From NCBI GenBank assembly GCA_032716605.1, contig CM064509.1, forward strand, positions 51,104,022-51,168,021: 64,000 nucleotides of DNA. The letters run 5' to 3'. A program made the translations under genes and the position numbers. Below, in pieces: positions 1 through 9,596 of this stretch. Each line of letters starts with the position of its first letter. Position 1 is the first letter of the stretch. Origin of the DNA: Paralithodes platypus (taxonomy: Eukaryota > Arthropoda > Malacostraca > Decapoda > Lithodidae). Below the pieces are notes generated by a model, which saw only the letters and a program-made list of their open reading frames with translations, did no database searches and was not told the origin of the DNA.

Positions 1-1250
1 CATCATTTATGAATATTAGAAAGAGAAATGGAGACAAGACAGAACCCTGAGGAATACCGGAGTTGATAGATTGAGTAAGTGAGCAATGGCCATCCACAAC
101 TGCAGCTATGAAATGGCCAGAAAGGAAATGAGAGACAAAGGCAAAGATGGAGGGATAGAAACCGATGGAGGGTGGTTTGGAGATAAGAGATTTATGCCAG
201 ACTCTTTTGAAGGCTTTCGATAAGAAATATAAAATTCAGAATATTTTAAAAATATTTAGAGATGCAAGAAATGAGAACAATTGGATGATAGTTAGTGGGT
301 TGAAAGCGGTCATCCTTCTTTGGGACAGGTTGAATGAGAGCAAACTTCCAGCAAGAAGGAATGACATTAGAGGAAAGACAGAGACAAAAGTGTTTGCCTA
401 AGCAAGGAGTCAGCATGGAAGAACAGTTTTTGAGTACAACAGGGGGAACACCATCTGATCTTTACGTCTTCTTGGTATTAAGCCCAGAGAAGGTAAAAAG
501 TACATCCCTAGAAGAGACTATGATATTAGGCATAAGTAAGAGAGAGGGGGGTGGAGAGGGAGGGACAGCACCGGAATCATCCAAGGTGGAGTTTTTAGCA
601 AAAGTTTGAGCGAAGAGTTTAGTTTTCTAAGAGGAAGACGTGGTGCCATCAGAGTGGAAAAGAGGAGGTAAAGATGAGGAAGTAAAATTGTTGGAGAGGT
701 TTTTGGCTAGATGCCAGAAAGCTTTGGAAGAGGTAGAGTTGGAAAGTTCAGAACACTTATTATTGATGAAAGAGATTTTTGAAAGTTGAAGAACAGATTT
801 GGTTTGATTCCGGGCAGAAACATAAAAAGTACGAGATACTTGAATTTGAAGGCGATGGCACCATTTGAATGTTTCCTCCTTATTGCGGACAGCAGTAGAA
901 CAGGCATGAGTAAACCAAGATTTGTTGGCATTAGACTGAGAGAAGAAATGGAAGGTATGCGTCCATGCCTGAGAGGATTACCTCGGTAAAGCTCTCGACA
1001 CACTCCGAGGGTCCCCGGGCCCGGAAGCAAAAATAATTCCATAGGAAATCAAAGAAGTACTGCCGAAGAGCCTCCCAGTTGGCAGCGCCAAAGTGCCACA
1101 AGCGCCGCCGGCTGGGAGGATCGGATGGCCATACTCGAGAAATAGCTGGACAGGTAACAGAGTTAAGGTTATGATCGGAAAAGCCCAACGGAGAGAAAAG
1201 GTTTACAGCAAAAGTAGAAGGATTAGACATTAGAAATAAGCCAAGAATGT
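1..1250 (-). mobile_element. Jockey-like LINE, partial (copy A)
   Basis: Read on the minus strand, this is a broken non-LTR retrotransposon. It runs from the C-terminal end of the endonuclease (about 1160-1245; a GFSDHN motif equivalent to the SDH box of AP-endonucleases) through the linker to reverse transcriptase. The RT block GIPQGSVLSP lies at the window edge (1-60), so the rest of RT is cut off by the window. The sequence parallels copy D at 53020-55300 in order and wording (for example the pro-rich PSRRRLWHFGA stretch and the ISKAFDRVW-type box). Several frameshifts and an A/T-rich divergent patch near 225-300 show that it is dead. Clade assignment (Jockey group) is from motif style only. 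Confidence 0.85.
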
Positions 1251-2055
1251 AAGATTCTTTAAAGATTTAAAGGTTCCTACTGAGTGATGTCCAAAAAGGA
1301 GAGAGCTAATAATGCAGAAGCAATATATCTAAGTTCCTAGTTGGTTAATCACCCCTGTGAAGGCCTTGGGTCATCAAGGCTATTGTTGTGTTGGCAGACG
1401 ACCTACTGTACAGAATTACCCAACTCCTCGCAATATTCAAGGGAGAAAGTAACACCATCTTGTGAGTGAAAAACTGTTTACGACCTGAGCTGTACTAGGT
1501 TCGTTCTTCCGATATAGAACTTCAAGAAGTTCAGCACAACACAAACAATCTGCTATGTCACCCATTGAAGACCATTGAATTGCGGCAACTTTGAAAACAA
1601 ATCTATATATTTGTAATTAGTCAGAAAGTTATAATATTCTCAAGGGTTGAACTAACATTAAACATTTCAGAAACAGAACCTATCTCACTTTATTTTCACA
1701 AACGCACCTAAGGGCAGATTCATTGCAGATACATTATGTCTCGCGACGTACCAATTATTTATCTGAAGTGGTGGTGGAAAGAGAAGGGGTTGGGGAGTGA
1801 GAAAAAAACTCAGCTGTCTTGGCGCAGTACTTGGCTTATTAGGTATACTAAGGCTGGGAGGTGGGTTAAATGGTCAGGCATATAGTTTAAAACCAGTATA
1901 GATATCTAGCTCGAGTATTATGCTACAATTTCTGGATATTGGTGTTTTCGTATAAATACCTCAGCCTTCCGTAATAACGCAATATACAGCAATGAAATCT
2001 ACACTTGGCCCTAGTTAGCCAAATCATTCTGTCTATCTGTCCATCTATAGCTCAC
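1251..2055. other. Intergenic/intronic stretch, no feature seen
   Basis: AT-rich sequence between LINE copy A and the KY-like exon at 2056. I see no coding segment, RNA gene or clear repeat. It is the start of the intron that follows the 2056-2251 exon, or 3' sequence of the gene. Confidence 0.5.
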
Positions 2056-2251
2056 CTGGTCGGCCGGGTAGAACTTATACTTGTATCTGACGAGTGTTGC
2101 GGCGGATAAAGTGAGTTCAGTCTGGTGCCTGAAGACTATAGGACTGTACGCGGGCCGGTTGAGCCTAAGTCCGCAAGCCCAGAACTCCGGCATCACCTTT
2201 GGCAGTGAGTTGAAGTCCTCCAGGCTCAGAGGCATCTCCAGGAGCTGCCAT
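2056..2251 (-). CDS. KY/hillarin-like protein, exon d (C-terminal module)
   Basis: A 196-nt exon bounded by a pyrimidine-rich acceptor (ccctaccag) and a strong donor (CAG/gtgagc). Its first base completes an Arg codon begun by the exon at 7175-7295, and then 65 codons follow to a phase-0 end. The residues begin WQLLEMPLSLEDFNSLP and end YKYKFYPADQ. In the kyphoscoliosis peptidase (KY)/hillarin family, a WQLL..PL...F..LP segment follows the transglutaminase-like core and opens the beta-rich C-terminal KY module; this exon matches that layout. It contains no catalytic residue. The next exon downstream would lie below position 1 or is unrecognised. The family call is firm from the combined four exons; the exact orthologue (vertebrate KY versus fly hillarin) is not. 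Confidence 0.85.
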
Positions 2252-2959
2252 CTGGTAGGGGAGGAGGGGAGGAAGGTAATGGCAGGTGTAATGTGATTAA
2301 ATTATATAACGACGAATTTAATTGGAGGATGACATCTTCTAGAGCTATTATAAAATGTTTAGTTCATTGTGACACTTTTTTGTATTATTATTTATCTATA
2401 TACGATTATAATCTACAAAATTAAAAATAAAGATGCATTAGGCATGCAAACCAACAGAAAATTGACGTTACTTTAAAATGTGTTTAATCTAATAATGTGT
2501 CTCTGATATATACCCTATTAAATGTTCTTGTATGACTACAGTTAAGGATAGAAGACTGAAAAAACTACTTCAAGAGATAAATGTTCTCCGAAAGATGCAA
2601 TGAAAACATTAATTATGAATTAATTCAGTATAGTCACTAAATTCCCCTCAAAAGGTAAATAAATATCATCAACCAATTAGATAGAAAGAGAACAAAATAA
2701 GAGACCTGGTAATATCAAGCAATACCTATTACAATCACAATTCAATCATCAACTGGCATTTTTATGAATGACCACAGTCAAGCTGCTACGTGACAATATC
2801 TGGGGTGACAGACCTTCCTTTCATAAGTCATTATTGGGTACGAAGTGTTCAATCATATTCGAAAAAAAAAAAAAAAAAAAATACATTCATTCCTTGACAT
2901 TTCGTTTGTTGTATTAGTTTGTTATTATATGATTTAATCATTTCTTTATTTTTTTCTTT
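2252..2959. other. Intron sequence, no feature seen
   Basis: AT-rich intron sequence between exon d and the RTE element, including a short poly-A run near 2863-2881. No coding potential or recognisable repeat. Confidence 0.5.
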
Positions 2960-5900
2960 ATAGCATATTAGTATTGTGTTTGGTGAACTTGGCAGCGCAA
3001 ATTAATCTCAATCCCAAAGACCAGCACCGGGGCTTAACTTTTGGATCGGTCTTAGGGTTGAAGCTTGGAACATTTTGACTCTCTCGTTTGATGACCAACT
3101 ACCCCCACTATCTGGAGAGCTGCGGCGACTGAGGATTGACATAGTGGCTATTTCTGAGGTGAGGCGGCCTGGCAACGATGAGATCAGCTGCGATGGTTAC
3201 ACATACTACTAGTCTGGCTGTAGCAATGGTGCTTGCCACAGTGTGGTGGCTGATGTGATCTCTTCCACCCTGGTTCCCACAGTTGTGGGGGTTACGCCTG
3301 TTGATGAGAGTCTACTGCTGGTGAGGATGAAACATATGAAGGGCTTCATTTCTCCAATTGCAGTGTATGCTCCTACCGAGATGAGAAATTTAGAAGAAAA
3401 AGAATGGTTCTACACAAAGCTCGACTCTATTGTTGAAGAGTTCCACCCACGGGACACACTCGTTTTCCTTGGGGACTTTACTGGCACAGATAGGGCTTTC
3501 TACGAGGTATGTGTCGGTCCTCACAGCTCTGGCACCAGGAATATCAACAGTTCTCTTTTCCTGAACTTCGCAAGGTCCAGGAAGCTGAGGATTGCAGGGT
3601 CCTGGTTTCAGAGACTAGATCTACACTGCTGAAGTTGATACTTTAATGCTGGTGGTGTGGCCAACGAGATCGATCACATACTCGTAAGCACTCATTGGAG
3701 GATCCTCCAGATCTACAGGGAGTGCTGAGTTCTTTGCTACCGACCACAGGCTTGATGTTGCTATACTGAAGCTACGACTCAAAATCCCTGGGTTTCATCT
3801 TGATAGGCTCAAAAATTAGGAGTGTGCAAGGGAGTATGCAGTGGCAGACTCAAACAGGCTTTAATCACTTGGCTCCCACGAGGATCCTGTAGAATTGTGG
3901 GAACATTTTAGGCATGGAGCCTTGTCAGCAACTGATGAATGCATTGGTGTCAAGCCGGGGTCAAGCCGGGGTCACCTATAGGGTGAGACACTGGGCATAA
4001 TAGAAAAGAGTCGTGCTGCCAGATTGGATGGAGATCTGGGTCAGCACAGGGCCCTGTCTCACAAAGCAAGAACTTACCTGAAGTGAGACAAAGAGAGGTA
4101 TGTTAGGGGAATCGCTGAGGAGGTCGAAGGTTATTTATTTGCAAATTACCTCCAGCCTGCTTACCGAGCCCTGAAGAAACTATCCCACAAGCTAGTTCAG
4201 TTAGGATGGCGGATGGCCAACTTGTATCGAGTGATTATGAGTACAGAGTCTGTTGGGCTGAGGACTTTGAGCAGTTGTACATGGCCAGTGCTCCCAACAG
4301 ACAGCTTCTTCCAGTGGATGTCCAACCACCAGTGCCTGATCCACCAAATAATGAAGACCCTCCCTCCCTTGCCAAGGTAAGGGAGGCCGTGGCTAAGCTG
4401 AAGGGTGGGAAGACCCTGGTATTTGTGGCATTCCTGAAGAAGTGCTAAAAGCTAGGGGTGAGTCCATGGTCCATGGGTTATATGCGGTCCTGACTGCTGT
4501 ATGGCAGACTGGTACCATTCCTCTTGACTGGAGAAGGGGTCTGGTCACCTCTGTCTAGAAAGCGAAAGGGGACCGACAAGACTGCAATAACTACCGTGGT
4601 ATTACACTGCTCAGTGTGCCAGGCAAGGTTTTCGCCCATATTCTGCTGGTGTGAATCCGAGGCCACCTGCTAAAGGAGCAGAGCCCTGAGCAATCTGGAT
4701 TTACAACCAAGAAATCAACAATTGACCGGATTCTGGCGCTCCGGGTACTCGTGGAACGCTGACTTGAGTTGCAAAAAGTGCTGCTTACAGTCTATGTTGA
4801 TCTCAAAAAGGCATTTGACTCAGTGCACAGAGAGATGCTCTGGGAGCTACTACAGTTACGTGGGATTCTTGCGGTGATTATTGACCTGGTGTCTGGACTA
4901 TATACAGAAACAGAGAGTGCTGTCAGGTGTGGTGGGGGAAAATCTTCCTTCTTCCCTGTGAATTCAGGTATGAGGCGGGTGTGTTCTGGCATCTACACTT
5001 TTGAACACTTGTATGGACTGGTTACTGAGCTGAACAGTTGGGCAGAGTTGCTGAGGAACAGACATCGGCAAGTTCAGGATCACAGATCGTGATATTGCAG
5101 ATGACGCAATAATCCAAGCGGAGACATTAGATGTTCTCACTACACGAGGAGTCGGAGCCATTGGGATTAAAGGTCTCTTGGACTAAGATCAAAGTTCAAG
5201 CATTTGGTGACTTATTGGATGATGCAGTTCAATCTGTTCATGCATGTGGTGCGGATTTAGAGATCTTGGATAAATTTACTTATCTTGGTAGCGTGATCCA
5301 TAATAGTGATGAGTCGGGCTATGATGTCAATCATCGCCTCGGCTTAGCATAAGGAGTAATGAATTCACTCAACAAAAGTATATGGCGTTGTTGATACCTG
5401 TTCAGAATGCCAAAGCTGCGGATCTTTAATTTGCTGGTGCTCCCGGTCTTATAATATAGATGTGAGACATGGACACTTATTTAACAGCGAGTTGAAGAGA
5501 CACATCAACTACTATGGTAGTAAATGTCTTCACAGGATAATGGGCTATCACTGGAATGATTACGTCTCAAACCACCAACTACTCCATAAAAGTGATTCAA
5601 GATATATTAGTTGCATGGCCCATGAACGCCAACTTCGGCTATATGTGCATGTGGTTCGCTTCCTTAAAGCAGACCCTGCTCACCAGGTGGTCTCTATAGA
5701 AGACAACTATTAGTGCAGGAGGCCTAGGGGAATACCAAGGAACTCATGGCCGAGGCAAGTCAGCCAATCATGTGATAGGATACTTGATATGGGCCAGGCA
5801 GATGCCTGGAGTCTCTCCCGGGAGGATCCCCGGAGTGGGGTCGGAGAGTGAGTGCAGCTACGCGATGTCACAGCATATGCCCACCATTGATTGCTTGATT

Positions 5901-6028
5901 GATATGTGGCGTATGGCACTATACACTTAACACTTAGGCTGCGGGCTTATGTCTGCCTGTTTCTGCTATATTAGGGATCATTCAGGCACTCCTGAATTAT
6001 TAAACAATTGTCTAAATGAAATGAAATG
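2960..6028 (+). mobile_element. RTE-like LINE, near full length but dead
   Basis: Plus-strand non-LTR retrotransposon. The endonuclease part (about 3040-3780) shows AWNILTLS at the start, the acidic SEVRR motif, GDFT in place of the usual GDFN, and NEIDHILVS then FATDHRLDVA. The RT part (about 4206-5350) shows CNNYRGITLL, YVDLKKAFDSVHREMLW and a degraded IADD in place of FADD. The C-terminal part has GYHWNDYVSNHQLL and RQLRLYVHVVR (5462-5713). There are many stops and frameshifts, and the block between the SGMRR box (4960-4985) and IADD (5095) is much shortened. The 3' end carries an AAATG-type tandem tail (about 6015-6028), as is usual for RTE elements. It sits in the intron between exons c and d in the opposite orientation to the host gene. 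Confidence 0.88.
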
Positions 6029-7174
6029 TAGTCAGACAAAATCTAGAAAAAAATAGCTTCAAAATGACGCCAGGACGAGCTTCGTAGCGCGCACGATTCA
6101 CCAGCAGCGCTACCCTAGATATAGGCAAATATTTGCTAATTTTGATCAATGTCCCTCTACATTTGCCTTTGTCAGCGCTGCATTGTTTTGCGAGATGTGA
6201 GGCTCGAGTCTCAGTGCCCCGACAGCCATGCTGGAGAGCGGAGGGGAGTCTACCGCTCCCTTACACTTGTCCCCACAGGCTTCAATAGGCTTTAAGATCC
6301 TGTAAATTGCCTTATATTGCTAGGACATCCCCGAACGTTTCCCGTAGCCAATGGGTGTGGCTTTTTAGTATAGTGCCAGTGATCTAAGCCTTAATCACAC
6401 GATCTGATTTTACAACACGATTTTTATGTCACAAAATTTGAGTACAGATATGCTGCAATGGTGTTTAATAATATATTATGATCATCTCTATAATGACGCA
6501 ATTGCAATTAAAGTGACTAATAATACCAAATGATTAACCTAAACCAGGAATTAATTACACAAGTTCCTCAATATCTAACTGAAAACTCGCAACAATTTTC
6601 AAACTCCTATTGAATCCGCTGCATAACTGCTGCTCCATATTGACACCTTCCTTATAGTTTACTGTATAGTTTATGTTGAACTACGTGAAGTGATAATTGT
6701 GTTGTTATGCGGTATTCTACGTATATTTTTCCATGTAGTTTCAGAAGAGAAACCGTGCAAGTAATAGATATGTAAATAAAAAAGGTATTGTGTAACGTTT
6801 TATTTTGATTTTCTTGGTTTGTGTCGTAGCGTCCATATCATGTGTAGTATTATAGAATGCCGCAGTTTATCGTTTTGCACTTTTTTTATAGCATTTTCAG
6901 TAACGTTCATAAGTCGTGTCATACCTCCATTATCTGAAATGTGGTGCTCTGTAATACAAAAAACAAAAAAAAACAAAAAATCCCTGCCACACATAAAGAA
7001 GCATTTATACTCAATTGTTGTTTTTTTAATTGTGGTTATTTTAGCTTTTAGTTTCTAATGTCGAGAGTGAAAATTAAGGTTGAAGTTAAGATATGACTTT
7101 GAGTGTAACTGTAAATACACTTATACAGTATTTAGAACAATAATTAATCTTAATGGTGAAGTGGACATACAGAC
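6029..7174. other. Intron sequence with an unassigned GC-richer patch
   Basis: Positions 6060-6420 are richer in GC than the surroundings and may be an old dispersed repeat, but I found no second copy in this window. The remainder is AT-rich with a short A-rich run near 6958-6980. No coding segment is supported. Confidence 0.4.
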
Positions 7175-7295
7175 CTGTGATAATTTTGCTCGGTGGTGTG
7201 GTAAGGAAAGTGTGTGTGGATGAGGTGGTCGGGGTCGGTCAAGAAGAAGTGCTCCTGGAGGTGTGGGTTGAACCTACCCTGGGCATCCATGTAAC
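7175..7295 (-). CDS. KY/hillarin-like protein, exon c (FFLTDP linker)
   Basis: A 121-nt exon with acceptor ttgttgcag and donor CAG/gtctgt. The first two bases complete a Gly codon started by the 45156-45256 exon. Then come 39 codons, and the last two bases (AG) are completed to Arg by the first base of the 2056-2251 exon. The residues include YMDAQGRFNP, EHFFLTDPDHLI and HTHFPYH. The pattern of a HFFLTDP then a HFP motif just after the His/Asp core is a hallmark of KY/hillarin proteins, where it links the transglutaminase-like core to the WQLL module. It is separated from exon b by about 37.9 kb and from exon d by about 4.9 kb of repeat-filled intron. Confidence 0.9.
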
Positions 7296-7470
7296 CTGCA
7301 ACAAATTAATACAATGGTATAAAACAGTCAAAGGTATGGGGCTTCTTCTTTCAGAAAGTTTACATGATTTAAATTGCATTCTGACTAGCACTTGAGAACA
7401 ACATGATAATTGGAAAGGATATCAAATAATCGAGACCATTATAACTTCAGTTACTACATTAAAATCAATA

Positions 7471-7501
<31 letters not shown>

Positions 7502-7894
7502 GCATAACATAAGACATTTGTTTAGCAAAGGAGAGTCCCCCTCTAGTCAACTGGTTAACTCTGAACACACACACATGCACACACACACACACAATCAAAT
7601 ACTAGTCCATCATATAAAGTAGTTTGATGTTCAATCTTTATTCGACCTTCAGATGAAAATGAACTAAATATTGTATAATGGTATGATGGCAATGCCCAAG
7701 TCCAGTTCAGCTTATGTGAAAGATAGTGAATGTTGATGGTAGTTCGTGACTGAAGCAAATTAGTATCCAGAAAAATATACTTTAAATGGTGAATAAATGT
7801 TTGCTATGTTGGTTATATGGCAAGTGGATATTGGATGTCATAGTCATCAAAAGAATAAGTAATAAGTGTTATTTAAGAACCAAAACATGATTTT

Positions 7895-7896
<2 letters not shown>
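7296..7896. other. Intron sequence with poly-T and CA microsatellite
   Basis: Holds a long poly-T run (about 7474-7501) and a short (CA)n tract (about 7565-7592). Nothing coding is recognised. Confidence 0.5.
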
Positions 7897-7939
<43 letters not shown>

Positions 7940-7946
7940 TATATAT
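7897..7946. repeat. (TA)n microsatellite at a LINE 3' tail
   Basis: A TA dinucleotide tract that directly abuts the A-rich 3' tail of the minus-strand LINE copy B. The same LINE-tail-then-TA arrangement recurs at 8815-8872 and 55305-55330. Confidence 0.85.
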
Positions 7947-8808
7947 ATTGTATTTTATTTTTTGTTCTATGTGAATGAGGGAGACAAAAGGCATAACTGC
8001 CTGCAGCGAGTGCCTCCCCCGGACTTGAAGGAGTGACAGGGCCAAGATCAAGGGACGTTCGAGCTAAAATGCCTGGACACACAGAGTTTGAAGCAATTTA
8101 AGTCATAGGTAGAGGGAAAGACTGATTCTGGGAGAGAGTTCCAGAGCTCAGCAGTTGAATAGAAGAAAGTCTGAGAATAGCGTTTCACTCTTGGGTTGGA
8201 GAGTAGGGGTGGGATTGTGTTGCAAGGCGGGTACTACGTACCCTATGTAGAGGAGGTGGTATACACTGGGAAAGCTCCTAGGAACACTGATTATTGTAGT
8301 AGCGATTGAATAGCGAGAGAGATGCAACATTGCGGCGAAGAGAGAGAGATTGCAGAGAGTTGGTGAGTGGACAGGAGTTAATGATATGAAAGGCTTTCCT
8401 TTCTACTTTGTCTAGGAGTGCGGTGTGAGAGGATCCACTCCACACATGTCAACAATGCTCAATACAAGGATGCACTGTGCCCCTGTACAGAGCAAGAAGC
8501 TGCACAGGGGTAAAGAACCCCTTGAGGCGGTTGAGCACACCCAGCTTCTGGGAGGCTGCCTTAGCAAAACTGGTAATATGGTTCTTCCAAGTGAGAGCAG
8601 AAGAAAAAGAGACACCGAGAATATTGAGAGAGGACGAAGGATTGATTTTTGTATTGTAGAAGAATAAGGGATTGTCCTCTGGAGATTCCTGACGGGTAGT
8701 ATGATGGATAAATTGGGTCTTGGAAGCATTAAATGCAACAAGGGTTTCTCTATCCCAATTGGAAATAGTAGCTAGATCAAAGGATAAGTGTTATGGCTTC
8801 ATTACGTT
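7947..8808 (-). mobile_element. Jockey-like LINE, 5'-truncated (copy B)
   Basis: On the minus strand this matches the last third of RT and the 3' UTR of copy D (53020-55300). It starts abruptly in the region after the YADDST box (near 8808), continues through the segment LGVLNRLKGFF and the ending SVCPGILARTS, and closes with a CACATAGAA-type A-rich tail followed by (TA)n. There are several stops and frameshifts. It is 5'-truncated as expected from incomplete target-primed reverse transcription, and appears to lie in the TA tail of the next LINE fragment. Confidence 0.88.
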
Positions 8809-8814
8809 TGATTT

Positions 8815-8832
8815 TATATATATATATATACA

Positions 8833-8872
<40 letters not shown>
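8815..8872. repeat. (TA)n microsatellite between two LINE copies
   Basis: TA tract with one interrupting CAG, forming the 3' tail of the LINE fragment at 8873-9052 and the apparent insertion point of copy B. Confidence 0.8.
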
Positions 8873-8873
<1 letters not shown>

Positions 8874-9052
8874 TATTTTTTTCTTTTTCTATGTGGATGA
8901 GGGAGACAAATGGCAAAACTGCCTGTGACGGGTGCCTCACCCAGAGGTGAAAAAGTGACAGGGCCAAAATCAAGGAATGCTCGAGCCAGAATGTCTAGAC
9001 TCTAGACACATGGAGTTTGAAGCAATTTAAGTCATAGGATGAGGGAAAGATA
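8873..9052 (-). mobile_element. Jockey-like LINE 3' end (copy B2)
   Basis: A short minus-strand piece equivalent to the 3' UTR and last codons of copies B, C and D: the A-rich tail, the GGGAGACAAA-like segment, and the stretch corresponding to the final ORF codons and stop. It is strongly 5'-truncated. Confidence 0.8.
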
Positions 9053-9080
9053 TATACACTGTATATACAAATTATATACT

Positions 9081-9163
<83 letters not shown>

Positions 9164-9190
9164 CCGGTATATATATATATATATATTTTT
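9053..9190. repeat. (TA)n microsatellite
   Basis: About 130 bp of TA with rare interruptions, ending in a T-rich run that is the complement of a SINE A-rich tail at 9191. Open frames here are repeat artefacts. Confidence 0.9.
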
Positions 9191-9216
9191 TTTTTCAACT
9201 ACTTCCTCTCGAGCAT
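9191..9216 (-). mobile_element. tRNA-derived SINE, 3' end (split copy S1, part 1)
   Basis: The minus-strand 3' end of the SINE family seen intact at 49761-50243 (motif CTCTCGAGCAT on the plus strand). It is cut at 9216 by the DNA transposon at 9217-12844; the rest resumes at 12845. Confidence 0.8.
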
Positions 9217-9524
9217 TAGTTAGGGAATTTTAGCAATATTTGTTTACCATCTGGGAAAAAAATTATTTCCAAAAGATTTCTTCACCATTGTGTTCCTATA
9301 GGTGTCTAGTAACACCTCTGAGTTTATCCACAGCCAAATCCTTGGGGAACATTTTTGAGAGCCAATCAAAGTTGGGGTGCCCGGCGGAGGGCCCGGGCGA
9401 AAAAAAGTGAGAAAAATATTTTGCCAATAGTAGCTTGTGGGATGTCTAACTAGGGTTTTTTGGGGGTGCTGAATCGATTCCAACTATTAGTTTTGAGTGA
9501 AATTGACTCCTTGTCCATATAAAG
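9217..9524 (+). repeat. Left terminal inverted repeat of element 1
   Basis: Pairs with 12538-12844 with few differences. It includes the GC-rich core gcccgggcgaaaaaaagtg and the inner end at the word ttgtccat. Confidence 0.9.
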
Positions 9525-9596
9525 TGGTTATATTGAAATATTACAAATGAAATGCACATTGCACAATATCAAAATCTGTCTTAATCAGTTTCAAAG

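Noticed and set aside
8412..8741. A 109-codon minus-strand protein
   Set aside because: It is an off-frame reading of LINE copy B. The real RT frame is the one matching copy D, and it contains stops here.
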